Positions 45,039 through 57,850 of a stretch of 64,000 nucleotides of DNA are shown here, in pieces. The notes beneath the pieces are model-generated. The model saw nothing but the letters and a program-made list of their open reading frames with translations, was not told where the DNA came from and did no database searches. Both the position numbers and the translations under genes were made by a program. Positions within the stretch are counted from its first letter, which is position 1. Every line of letters starts with the position of its first letter. Source of the stretch: Membranipora membranacea. Lineage: Eukaryota > Bryozoa > Gymnolaemata > Cheilostomatida > Membraniporidae. The stretch is from NCBI GenBank assembly GCA_914767715.1, contig OU612075.1, positions 19,778,001 to 19,842,000 of the forward strand, in the 5' to 3' direction.

Positions 45039-47565
45039 GTGATAAAGGTGAGAAAGTACTGGGATATATCGATATGTACTGGGATATATCGATATATCGA
45101 TATGGAATATATATATATATATATTCCATGTTTATTCTGGAGAAGAATAAGTCCTTAGGACTTGTATCCAGAAAACAGAAAAATTGATAAAAATATGGTG
45201 TAGGTAGAATTAAAAAGACGTGTAACTAAATATCAAGAACAATGACAGGTTAAATTACAAAGTACACACAGACACTAATTAGCAGTAATACATTACACAA
45301 GTTAATACACAATAGCTAGGAAATGAAAAGTTAGAACAATGCAGCAGTAGGCTAAAAAGAAATGATAAGAACTGACTCATTAATTTAGAAGTTTGAGGAT
45401 GTGGCTCCGACAGAAATGTGAAGGTGTTCCTTTCATTTTCACTTTCATCTCACAGCCGAAGTAAACTCTGACAACAAAACTACACGATTATATTTGAGTA
45501 TTTCTATGCACAGTCTTTGACTGGGGTGAAACTTATATCAACTTGTAGCCCATCCTCTAAGGATTTCTGTCATGAAAAAGAGGGGTTTATCAGTCTCTGT
45601 GCTCAGAAGCTAATATGAAAAATGCATTTGTAACCCTCAAAATTATGCTAGGATTCCTAGCAAAACTTTATAATCTTAGCCTATTTCACAATTTGATGTT
45701 AAACCAATATTTGACCACAGCCATTCAAATAATGCCTAGTATGCGGTTAGTTCAATGTATTTCATAGCAACAACAAGTTCACTTCTATCAATGAATCACC
45801 TCACAAGACCTTACAAGACATAACTGTATCAACTTCAAGCCAGTACACAGCTGAGAAATACAAAAATCAAGCTGGCTGCCATAAGCAGCCTCAACGCTTC
45901 TGCTAAATAATGCCAGATGAGAGAATAACATCGGAAGTATTACTTTACCTTCAATATGTGGATTTTTTTTCTGAAAGTAGCCTACTTTACCACAGAACAG
46001 CAATAGCCACTTGGAAATTAAGCTTTGAGACTGTGCATTACAGTGCCTGTGATTGAGAGATATGATGGACATATCAAATCGAGAGCCGTCAATAAAACAC
46101 GACGAAAAAAACATATCGCTCAGCTCTTGCCTCAAACTTAAACCTTAGAATATATGAGTTACATTTCGTAAGCACAGAAAGTGTACACATTTTTGCTGTT
46201 CATGCTGATTTGCTAATGTCCAACTGCAACTTAAATTTCTGATTTCTGATATTTTCTTTGGTTTACCAGCAGGGAATTTTCCCAAGTTAAATAGCTTCAT
46301 CATTTATAATATTGTTTATATTGTTTGTATTATTGTTTGAAGCAGTCACATACTGCAACCTAATTTGAAAATTTCACTGGCTCGTACTGTTTCAGCTAGG
46401 CCTCAACATCACTTTGTACATAATTGCAAATTGAGTTTCAGTATGATATCCTATTGCTCCTAGTGATATCCTATTACTGCTAGTTGTATTTATTCACTAG
46501 CAGGGACAACCTAATAATAGCTAATTTTGTGTGTCTTAATTGAAGAGTTTATTTATAACCAAATTGATTTAAAATCATCAGTTTTTGTTTAAAATTTTGA
46601 AATTAATTGTGAACTCCCTCAAAAGAAAAATGGAAATTGATATCTCATAGAATGGGAAAACACCAAGCAATTTTAAGCCAAAATGCTCATGAAAAAAATT
46701 AGTTGTTTTGAATATATCATTGGCATTTAATTGCATTGTAGAACGGCTATCGAATGCTTGATGTTAAGTTTAGTGGACCAAAAGATAAGAGCTATAACTA
46801 ACAAAATCCAGCCATAAGCTGCTTGAGAGGTGCAAATTATTATCCTCCTTTTAGTAAGTAAAATTAATTTCTCTCAAAGCATTTATGGAAGGATAGTGGG
46901 GTTTTAGTATCAGATGGTTGAGTCTTTAGCATGTTGACATTTCATTCTGAAATATAAAGAAAACAGGTCGTATTAATGTATTGGCAAGCAAAGGCTTGGT
47001 TATCTAGCATAAGAGGGACTGCACATGTGCAAGTGTTTACAGCTTAGCGAGAGAAAAATGTTTGTTTAGTGGTCTAAGTTCCGCCCCTTTTATAGTAAGC
47101 GGCTTATAATTACACGCTACAACGCTTCTCGCAGCAGATTATACGAGGGCAATGTTTGCCAGCGAGAGAATAGTCTCATTGGTTAATTAGCAGTATCCAT
47201 TGGCATGTTTATGACGGGAATCATTAAAAGGCATTGTTTATGGAATATCATTGGCTGATAGCTAACCTTATGATTATATCGCAGCTTGTAAACACACTTT
47301 GTGTCTGCAGTGAAAAATGAGGCGATAATGAGCAAAGCTAGAATTTCAAGCTCTATTTTATTTTTACTAGCTCAAGTTTTCTAGCTGGTCTGTGGACCGC
47401 TTTACACTGTAAGAATTGGCCTTTTCAGAATCTGCTAGTGGAATTAATTTTCTTTGTTATCTGAGGCAGTGTAGACTATCAGTGTATTGAATGGCCATTA
47501 ATAGTCTGCAGTGCAAAATATAACCACAGATTATGAATACTATAGATGGATAATGTGTATAAATG
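45039..47565. other. Intergenic stretch with a short TA-rich repeat
   Basis: Tandem GGGATATATCGATATGTACT-like units and (TA)n at 45058-45127, forming a small palindrome (GGAATATATA / TATATATTCC). No recognised genes elsewhere in the stretch. Confidence 0.5.
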
Positions 47566-47876
47566 GATAAATACTAGGTATGGATAATATGAGTCATATC
47601 AAAACCCATTTCAACAGGCAACACAGACTTCACTCATGTAATAATGTTTGGATTATGGTACGGACTAGGGATAAATACTAGAACAAGTTTGATTCAAATT
47701 GCCAGCAGTCTGGCCATCTACAGTCTACTGGTGAGCTGGCAGAGGCTCAAACCCTATTGCAGGCAAATTGGATCATGCTTGATCTAGATAAATACTAGGT
47801 ATGGATGATGTAAGTCATAGCAAAACCATTTTCAGCAGGTAACACAGACTTTACTCATGTAATAATGTTTCAATTC
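47566..47876. repeat. Pair of about 90-base direct repeats, 221 bases apart
   Basis: 47566-47655 and 47787-47876 share GATAAATACTAGGTATGGAT, AACACAGACTT-ACTCATGTA and ATAATGTTT in order. This probably reflects a local tandem duplication with a unit of 221 bases. Confidence 0.75.
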
Positions 47877-49240
47877 ACAACAGAAAAATACAACAGGAGT
47901 GCATAATTTTTGGACTGCATGATTTTAATTTTCAACTCTATAGCTCAATGATATTTATATATTTACTTACAATACCTTTCACTCTCACCAAATTCAAATC
48001 CTGAGACATCATGGAGCAGCTAATAGATTTGACATGCCGACCTGAAACATGATTTGGAGGAAAGCTGTTTCAAATTGACCTATTTTGTGTACTACCTCGT
48101 TGCCATGCTGGAATGAAAAAAAAACATATTTTTGACTGAGTGCATCGCAAACGAAGGGACTGTGGAACTGGTTGAAATTTATTGGTGAAACGCCGGTACT
48201 ATCAGCCTCGCACCAACAAGCAACAATCAGTTAAACACAGACACAGGCCAAATCTTAAATGTACAATCTTAAGATAAGAACTGACAAGAATTTGGGGCAG
48301 TTAATAGTGGCAGCCACTCGGGCCCTACCAACCATACAGTTTAGGGTATTGTCTGTTCATTTGTCAAGCGCCCTTCATTGTTCACCCTGACATTAGAATT
48401 ATGCCAGGATACAATATTTGAATAAATTGGGAATTTTCTTTTGGAGTTGGCTGGTAATAACCCTTTTTGATACTTAAAAAGATTGCTCTTCATGCGCTGG
48501 TAAATTTATTAAAGACTGAAAGAACGAGGCATCATTGATAACAGTTATAGATATTGCGACATTCCATACTACTTTCAGTTTAATTTGAGAATATGAAAAT
48601 GTCACATACTTTACCTGACCCTCTCATTACTCACAAATAGACAATTAACTGCCCCAAAGTGAAGGTGATGTATGGTAGTTGTGGTCTCTGAAAAGAGAAC
48701 TGATTACTTATTGAGAACAGGATGCGAAAGAGGACAGGAAGGTGAAGTTGTTAGATGTTAGTGTGGGTAACAGGGTTTCGCATCCTGTTTCTCTCCAACA
48801 TACCTTGATTCTATGCCACGCTTTCTGGTTCAGAGGTTGCACGAGAAGGTATTCTGTATAAATTCGGCCTTCTTCTGAATCATTTCACCAGCCCATACTG
48901 TATTGCTAAACAATATGAGATGTGTTTATTGTCACTTAGGTGTTGCCAGGCTTGTGGCTGATGATAAAACTCAATGAGACGATTTTGTTATCATTAGAGG
49001 TTTCACTGGCCATACAACATCCCACAATGAATGAAATCAAGGGAGCCAAACCCTGTGCTGGCCTATATGTAAAAGTGGCCAAAAATTGGAGGGAAATGTT
49101 TTCAGTGGTTAAAATGGAGGGAAGGCTTCTCAGTGGTCAATAAAGGAGGGAAAGTAGCCAAAATGTTATGATAAAAGGCCATCATACAGGAGTGTCAGTT
49201 CATTCCAGTGATATAAGTCTATAGAAAGCAGATTGCAAAT
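47877..49240. other. Intergenic stretch without recognised genes
   Basis: AT-rich, with short frames only. The frame at 48940-49143 has no recognisable domain or credible context. Confidence 0.4.
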
Positions 49241-49709
49241 ATGGCTTCACCAGTAATTTTTTGTGGGAACGCTGACATTCAGTTGTTTTTAAATTATAAA
49301 GACGTCAAGATTGATGACTACAACCTATACTTGTCCATGATAGGATGAAAATAGAGAAGGCGTATTGGCAGAAAAAGGCTAACCTTTACAGTGATTATCT
49401 TTCCCAAACGTAAGTGACACAGTTAAAATAAAATAGCCTACAATACAGTATTTTCTCACAAGCTTAGAAAATTTAGTGTATACATTCCAGGCAAAATGTT
49501 CCATTTTATAAATTTGAGCCAACAAAATTCAGGAAGCAATGTGTACCAAAAAAATAATGACGAATCAACTGCCAAGAAAAATAATTATTTGAAGGCAAAG
49601 ACTTGATATTAATTGATAAATCATCACATTTGAAGAATAATGCATTTACACCTTGTAATCCATAATAAACTGAGTGAGCTTGTGACTGGCGTTTAATTAA
49701 TTAGTGCTG

Positions 49710-50105
49710 TCAATTTATCCCAATTATCAGTTGACTCATAGAATCTGCCTGAATAAATAGTTTTAAAATTTTGGGTCTGAAGTTGGGTAATAATAGATTA
49801 GATTATCAAACTGCTACCATAATTTTTATGAACACAGAAAATTCATAATTACCACTTGCTGGATCGCTAGCAGCGCTGCAGGGTACGGGACAGGCATAAT
49901 GTATTTGGGTATAAGGCTATTACCTGGCAGGAATTAATCAGCTCATTATCATAATGACCAAGTATTTGCTCTTTACACCTACCTTCAACAAGAAAATACT
50001 CAGTATACTTCAAGCTATGAAATCATTTTTATTACCTATTCTTCTGCTGTGGCTAAAAAACAGAAGAAGATAATATAGGTTCTCATGTAATGATGCAACT
50101 TATTA
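49710..50105. repeat. Intronic direct repeat, copy 1
   Basis: About 395 bases directly upstream of exon 50120-50864, nearly identical to 53891-54255 (shared blocks GCAGCGCTGCAGGGTACGGG, ACCTACCTTCAACAAGAAAA, TTCTTCTGCTGTGGCTAAAA). Same orientation, no inverted termini seen. Confidence 0.85.
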
Positions 50106-53100
50106 TTAATAATTTACAGGAAAAGATTCCGAGATGGCGAAAGAGGCATCAGACAGTACCGAGCCTACTTTTCAAAACAGAATTGGAGGGCTCTTGATGC
50201 ATCCATAATGAAAGAGCATCGAGTAATGAACTGCCTTAAATGCTCACAAATACCTGATTTCCAACTCAAAAAAGCAAACCAGACATTCGTACGAGCATTG
50301 GAGAACAACAATGTTGTGGCTCAGCATCCGCAACCGCAAACTCCGAGAGCTTGTCAACGGCTCCAAAATGAGCAAACTCCACAGAGAAGACTCTCACTAG
50401 AAGATATACCAAGGGGACTGGTGAGGACGCTGTACAAACAAATGAAGAAAGGAGACATTCCTAAGAGACTGCTACAGAAAATAGTATAAGATTCAATGAC
50501 CGAGGAAAACATTCCAATGAAGTTAAAAAGAAAAATCATCGCCAAATCTCAGGCTATGCAGCGTACTGCAGCAATCAAAAAAGAACTAACAGCTATTTTT
50601 CTCACAAATACTTCTTTTAAAAAACATGACCGGATGAGGGTGTCGCAGTTCGGTTCGTACAAGAGGAACAAGGTGAAGACACATGTGGGGCCAATTGACT
50701 CATATTCCTTCAACCAGGAAATCGTCAGAGATACATTCCAACAAGTCTCCAATGGAACGATGGACCTGGGAAGAAAAATGACAGGAAGGTGGGCACCACT
50801 AGCTTTCTCCGCTAGCCTAAGGAAGAGATTTGGACCTCAACCAAAGGCTCTGAACGGTGGACAAGTGGGTTTTTCTATTATCAAACTTCTAATTTTCAAC
50901 TCAATTGCATTGAGACTGAAAAAAGACATGAAAACATCACTGTCAATCTTAACACCCAGTCTGAAACTATATTAAAGACTATGAGGATAAGCATCAAGCT
51001 CAAACAAGGAAAACAGCATTATTGCCATCGTTTCGTTATTTAACGATCTTGTTTATAGTATGCATATCTTTGGTCTGCTTGCAGGTTTTACAGGCCTATG
51101 CTGCTCAACTGGGTTATTCTTTCGCCATAAGGCATCATGAGAGGGTAACCTGGGATAAACATGACTGTGGTGGCGTGGTGTATTGATCTCACCACAGTTC
51201 GATACTAAAAAAGGAAAGGAATCGAATGATTCAGGATGGAGAGATATATATTGGTCAGGCAGTTTGTTCAATATTAGTCAGCAAGACAATTTTTGATTCA
51301 CGGACAAACTGGATCACTAAAAAAACAACTGAGGTTTCCGGGAGAAAGATCTCGCTCCTCAAGATCAGGAAAGATCACCTGAAATTTATGGAGAGGAAGG
51401 GATTACTCCGGGAGACTCAGCCTGATTTGATGCCATTGGATGATCTGAAAACACATCTGACCAGGAACAAAGGTATAATTTTCAGCACTAGGCTTATTTT
51501 AAGAACCTCTTTTCGTCATGACCACACCTTACACCTTTGACCTCCTTTCAGCAGCAGGGAAGCAGTGAAACGTATGCCTTGCCTTCAGCAAAATTTAACC
51601 ATTAATTTCAAATTTGAAGAGTTTAAAAATCTGCTATTGACAGTTCACATACCTTGATAACTGGCCCACTAATAAGATCTGCTGAACCAGTAAGTAGATT
51701 GGTCAGTGTGAATGCCATCAGTGTCACCACCCTTGTGGGGAAAAGTCAAAACTCTACTCAAAGTTCAACTAGTGATGTTCTAGGTTCTGCATCAACTGAA
51801 AGTAAAAAAAGAAACAGTCCCTGTTGAAGCTAAAGCAATAACAGTATTTTTTGATTACAGTGCCATTTAGCAGGTAATGAGCAATTTTCTTAAGATAAAA
51901 TGTGAGTGACAGAACCGGCAGCAAATCCATAGTTGTTTTTTGTTCAAAACTAAACTAAATTTTTGGTTCTATTTGGCTCTTCATTGAGCTGAAAGATAGA
52001 GGACGCTGATACAATCGGATTATGAAGCCATTGAATAGTTTGGACGGGAGTGGAAAATTTATTGTAAGCACCAAGTTCTTGGCTCATTATTAATATTCTC
52101 CATGTTCACAGTGACATCCCTGTTTTTCTTCAATTCTAAGAATAACTTTATCACAGATATTTTTCTATTTCCTTTTTGAAGGGCACTCACATTATGTCAT
52201 TAATGTGGCATTTGTCTACGATGAAGCTGTCTACAAGACCGCCAAAGAAGTTTTTCCTTTGAGATTTAGTTTTGCACAAATGACACATGAGATCACAATG
52301 ACCAAACTGTTGCATAGAACAAATCATGAGTGTACCATGAGTACTAATACCATAATCTTGTCAATATTTTCAAATGGGAAGTAATGCTATTTCAACACTG
52401 GTACTTCTTTTTTTTTCAGATTTGATGTCCAGACTGTGGTTGAGAGGCCATACCTCCACTTTATCGGCCAATCAAAGTGTTCTACTGAGGACCAATTGGT
52501 ATATATACCAGAGCGTATAATTGAGCTCCAGCAGTGTGGCACCCCCTTGTCTTTTCAAGGGCGAGAGTATAAAGATGTTATACGATTTAATACAGGTAGG
52601 AAAATCACAGCAGAATACATTAATAGGTTTATTTTCACTTCCTCAATACAATGGCTTGGACCAAACAACATTGGATTTTAGATTAACCAGGATCTTCAAT
52701 GGAGACTTGATTTTGAGGAAAGGGGGGGGGGGGATTGCAACAACTCTCCATTATATTTTCATTTTAAATGAAAATAAACTTAGAATAATGTAAAGTTTCC
52801 ATCAGAGTAAATGATGTAACAGGGATAAAATGTCTATGAACCATGCAGCATGTGATCCTTGCTTTTGTAGGTGATCTGCCAGCTCGCGAGTTTCAGACTG
52901 GCAATGCGGGAGGTGGTGACTACCCCTGTCATTGTGGCAGACATTCAGACTGCTTCACGAAGCCTAATCAGCTCTTTTTAGACCCACCATATAATTCCTT
53001 ACAACAACAAATCTTCCTGATCCATAAAACGTCAAACCCACAAGAAGGAGTGTACCCAGATAAAATGAAAGTAAGTAGTGTCAAATCATGTAAGTTTTCT

Positions 53101-53890
53101 AAGTGTGGTGACTGGTACCTCAATCTGGAAGCTTGTCAGTATTGGGCTGCCCAGCACCTAGGCGAATTTGCTTTTCTAATTGATCGCAGGGTTTTAAAGC
53201 ATAATTATTTATTTCCCTAAAAATTTGTAGAAAGAAGCTAGACAGCAACAACTGGACAACATGGGAGTAGAAAGGAGAGGTGATAAATGTGAAGGGCCAC
53301 TCAAAGACATGCTAAAGACTACTCTGAAAGGTAACAACCCTTCAATTGTATCATATAAGGTCATTAAAACAGGTGGAAACCTCAGGTCACTGGCATCATT
53401 AATCAGCAACATCAGTATAGGCAAGATATATCAAAGATGCTGTAAGAACTTTTCCTACTAATGAAGGTTTTATTCATCTGAGGCCTTGAATTAAATAATG
53501 TTATTTTGCCAGGTGTGCGAAGACTACCAGCCCTATGCTCACAGGGGCATTCACTAGAAGAGCTTGGACTGGTATTGTATGAAGTGGTGCACTGTGATCC
53601 GCTGCATGACTTCAAAAACATTATTCAAAACATATTTGAGGAGCTACCACATCAAATCCAGAATTTGGAGCTGAAGTCAGAAGTTTCAGAGTTTTGTAAG
53701 TCATGTATCGGTGAACGGCACAATATCAGAGGAACAGATGCTAGGCAGTATATGGTGAATCTCGCTCTGCTTTTGGAGAATATGATTTATCAGAGAGATA
53801 GGTAAGGAGAGGATGATGAGTCATTGGCTAATTGCTCGCCATAAGCCTAGTTTAAATTATCCAGGATCATACCTGATATGATGATCACAA

Positions 53891-54255
53891 TCAATTTATC
53901 CTAAATATCAGTTGACTCATAGAATCTACCTGAATAAATAGTTTTAAAATTTAGGGTCTGAAGTTATGAAGTTAGATTATTAAACTGCTACAATAATTTG
54001 TATGAACACAGAAAATCCATAATGACCACTCGCTAGCAGCGCTGCAGGGTACGGGACAGGCATAATGTATTTGGTATTCCACAGAAATTAATCAGCTCAT
54101 TATCATAATGACCAAGTATTTGCTTTTTACACCTACCTTCAACAAGAAAATACTCCGTATACTTCAAGCTATGAATCATAATTACCCATTCTTCTGCTGT
54201 GGCTAAAAAACAGAAGAAGATGTTATTGGACTCTTGTGTAATGATGCAACTTATT
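53891..54255. repeat. Intronic direct repeat, copy 2
   Basis: About 365 bases in the intron before exon 54445-54735, in the same orientation as 49710-50105 and 4.2 kb from it. Small deletions compared with copy 1. Confidence 0.85.
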
Positions 54256-54334
54256 CAAATTGGTTCTATTGGGTATTAGTGATAATTTCAATCATCCCAG
54301 AGTATTTCATCTTATTGTGACATTGTTTATGTTA

Positions 54335-54435
54335 TTTTATTTGTTATTTGTTATTTGTTATTTGTTATTTGTTATTTCTTATTTGTCATTTGTTATTTGT
54401 TGTTTGTTATTATGTTATTTGTTTATGTTATGTGC
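54335..54435. repeat. Tandem TTATTTG microsatellite
   Basis: About ten imperfect copies of a 7-base unit (TTATTTG) that provide the pyrimidine-rich tract in front of the acceptor at 54443-54444. Confidence 0.85.
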
Positions 54436-55609
54436 TATTTTTAGGCAGATAAGGAAAGTCTCAAGAATGATCAGGGCTCTTACAGAGCTCCAGAGACTGG
54501 CCTATCAGACCCAGGAAGATCGGACCTGCAGAGATGCCGTACGGTTCCACCTCAATGCTCTAGTGTTTTCGGTGCTCTATACAGAACTATTAAATTTGCC
54601 TCCCCCAAAAACAAAAGCCTAAGAGCCATGTTTGGAGCACCCTATCATTCTATCGTGCGTCACATGCCACAACTATATCGGATCATATCGCTACGCTGTG
54701 ACAGAAACCTCTGAGGGGATTTTTCATGAGCTAAGGTGAGTAGGGTGCATCTCGGTTCCTTCATGGTAAAGAGTAACATCATCAAAAACGTGATAAAATT
54801 CCAATTTCGATTCCAAAACCTCAATCCTCATGGAAATAATTTTTCATCTTCACCACTATCATGACACAATAAAATGCTTTGCAAAGAAAACAGGGCAAAG
54901 AAATCTGAGAAGAATATGATATTGAGCATCAACGTGTAACCTGTTTCACCTCGAGTCAAGCAGTTATAAAAGGCTGCTTTGTTATTTCTGCTAATTTTTG
55001 TATTTTTGAAGGCCAATGTCAGACAAAAGTAACAAACACGCTCAGAATGTAACTGAAAATATTATAGTGAGGACTCACTTTACCACTGAACACAGTATAT
55101 CAAGAGCCAGCAAAGAATTCTTAAAACAGAACACACAAATCGAGAGGTCAGCTGTGTCACTGTCAGCGGATCACCTGACACCATCTGGCAGCACGATTTT
55201 AACACGAGCTATGATGAGCAGGAATCAGGTAAGTTGTCTGACACAATAAACTAATAACAATCTCTGATTCACTCGCTCACTCACTCGCATTGAGACAGTC
55301 TCTTGTTTGCCAGATTAGAAAATTAAAGAGTGAAGGAAATTTTATATTGTTTATTTCCCAGACTGCAACGCTAGCTACGCTGAGACATATTGCTGATTTT
55401 ATTCTACCTGGACCTGGTCACTGGTATGACGTGGAAGAGGACGGGACATTGATTTTCTTTGATGGGCCTGAGGATGACGTGTCCATCAACGAATCTCAGC
55501 TGTATCATTTCAGGTTTGTCAGACATAAACTAGTATATTGTTCATCTTTTCCATTTTTTTATAATAAAACCAATCAACATAGCCTAGAACAAATTTAATC
55601 CAATTGCCT

Positions 55610-55679
55610 GCATTCCTGTTGCTCCCTTCCACTGGTCACTCCGCGGCGTGACCAGTGGATCGGGAGCGACTCGGAATGC
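55610..55679. repeat. 70-base hairpin in an intron
   Basis: GCATTCC-GTTGCTCCC, CCACTGGTCAC and the inverse GTGACCAGTGG, GGGAGCGAC, GGAATGC pair around TCCGCG. It lies in the intron between exons 55362-55513 and 55779-55891. Confidence 0.8.
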
Positions 55680-57850
55680 GGAAAAATGGACCCAACTTGG
55701 TCTAACCATAGCCTCACAATAACACTACTGCTCATATCACATATTTAGGTCATCTAGCATATTCCTTTTCTCTTGAAGGGACACAACTGTAAGAAAACTG
55801 GAATCAGCTATGAAGGAAGCCTGGCGGAAATGTTTGGATAGCACACAAAGACTAAACATAGACCTCATAACAGATTTAACACCAGCAACTGGTAGGTATA
55901 TGGATTTTTGATATGGTAATGATAATGTTTGAGTATGGCAGTATGCATACCTTCATATGATGTCATCCTAATCCCTCTATATAGATTAGTTTGGCCTGGT
56001 TGAGTAGTTTTCCAATAATTGTTTATTTTGGCCTGTTTTTCGCTCCACAGGTGTAGCTGAAGCTGTAGCTGCAACAGTGTTGACTCCTGAAGTTCTAGAT
56101 AACACTGTCCAGGCACCTGAAGTTGAAGCTGAAGCTTTGTCTGCAGAAGACTCATCTGAGTGCATACTGTCGCCATCACCATACAAGAATACTAGCATCA
56201 CCGAGTCAGAGTCAGTGGTTGAAGTCACCCCCAAACCTGGTAATAATAGAGAATTGATTTTAGAAAATCATAGAATTAATCATTAGCAATTGTGTCCATG
56301 ATATGATTGTTATACTTGTGGAAAACAGGTCAAAGACTACGCGTTGTTTTCACCTTTTCATACTTTTTGATGAGGCCCCAACTGCTCTCTGCCCTCACCC
56401 CTTCAATGCAGTGCAAAGTCATAGTCAGAAACATAATGAACTCATTACAATCATCACTGCAATATAATAGGTTATTTATATACTCTTATCTAGTCTGCAA
56501 TGATGACTATATATTTAGTGGTGGTTAGAAAAAAAGAGTGATGATGTGATCTCATCACAAATTATTTTTTTCAGGAGCAGTAAAAAAGTCTTCTGCTACG
56601 CAGAGGATGGTATCGACTGCAGTGGAACCTCAACCGTCTACAAATGTTACCACAGGTAAGCATTCTAACTCAGAGACAGTCAAGCCAACAAACTTTGAAA
56701 CTAAACGCCAATCCAAACAGCCAAATTGACAGTGAGGAAGGAAATATTATTAACAAGGTTTTTTGACTGGCCTAATGTATACTGTAAAAACCTTTACAGA
56801 TTGAGTTAATTCTAGTCTAGAAAGTCAATGATCCGTTTTGTCTCTGGAAATGACGGAATAAGAGGTTGTTATACTGAAACTTATTCTAATTTACTGCAAG
56901 TACTATGCAATGATTGCATTGGTGACTATCATTGACATGACCAGCATTTTTGTAGATTGTGCAATAGTTACAACTGCTGGAGAAAGCATAAAACCACAGT
57001 TTATACCTATCCATGGTAAAGATCGGTACAACACATGTAAGTACAACCAAATGTTAAAACTACATTTTTATAAAATTTGATGAAGCAACTCGGGACAAAG
57101 TTCTTTCAAAACAATTTGGATAATCATTTTGATGGATACATCACTTCTATGAGGTTTGGTGTAACCCAAGGGGGGAGGAGGAAATTATCAACAATTAAAT
57201 CACATCAAGGCGGAGCATTTTCCGGTCCTGCAGCTACAGCTCTAAAGCATGTGCTTCTTAAATGCAGGTCAACATAGCTAATATTTCTGCCTATCAATAA
57301 TCGGCAATGCAACTTTTTACAATTTTCAGTGAGTCCTGTCAGTGATAAAATTTGTGTCTATCTTCCAAGGTGGATGTTGTACATGATTGAAATGATAATA
57401 TCACAGCCAATGAAACTTAAATATCAGGACTCAATTGTGCCCTGGGCAGACACAATGTTCTCACCAATCATCACATTTTCACAGTAAGTTACCTGTCATA
57501 AGATGTTCGCTGTAATTTTCTTCTCTATTACAGATAATGAAGCCCTTACTGAAGCCTGGGCCACAGTAGGCCACAAAGTGGAGCATCTTAACAGATATCT
57601 TGCGTGCAGATCACAATACAAAGACCAGCCATCAAACGACCTCCTAAAGAAAAAATATATCACTCTACACCAGGAAATTTCACCTAAATTCCATGGAATT
57701 CATCAACTTTTGTTGGCTAAGGTGGAACGTATGGAAAATGATTACTTTCAAAGACATAAGAAGCTATCACGAGGGCCTATAGACAAAAAAATAACACAAC
57801 TGAATGCTGTCACTCACTTCCTGAAGCTTTTAAAATTTCCAAAAGCTTGA

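Larger units (their letters stand above)
49241..57850 (+). pseudogene. Multi-exon member of an uncharacterised invertebrate family (decaying copy)
   Basis: Exons read by splice sites and phase: 49345-49409 (possibly preceded by a frame from ATG 49241), 50120-50864, 51085-51472, 52182-52380, 52420-52595, 52871-53070, 53231-53330, 53513-53801, 54445-54735, 55012-55228, 55362-55513, 55779-55891, 56051-56239, 56575-56655, 56956-57015, 57534-57850. Motifs in order are a basic N-terminal region (FRDGERGIRQYR), GDLPAREFQTGNAGGGDYPC with CHCG, a SAP-like helix pair (RQQQLDNMGVERRGDK), CDPLHDFKNIIQNIFEELP, FGAPYHSIVRHMPQLYRIIS, HIADFILPGPGHWYDVEEDG and a charged C-terminus. From memory, this architecture recurs in many predicted cnidarian and sponge proteins of unknown function. 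It may be transposon-derived. Lesions are TAA at 50487-50489, TGA at 51184-51186, two 1-base frameshifts in exon 54445-54735, and a shift near 49345. The intact splice sites exclude a retrocopy. Confidence 0.65.

Noticed and set aside
57077-57482. Two further possible exons of the multi-exon family (HFDGYITSMRFGV and VYLPRWMLYMIEM stretches)
   Set aside because: Their phases do not fit the neighbouring exons, whereas 57015 joins 57534 directly in frame. Left out of the gene model.
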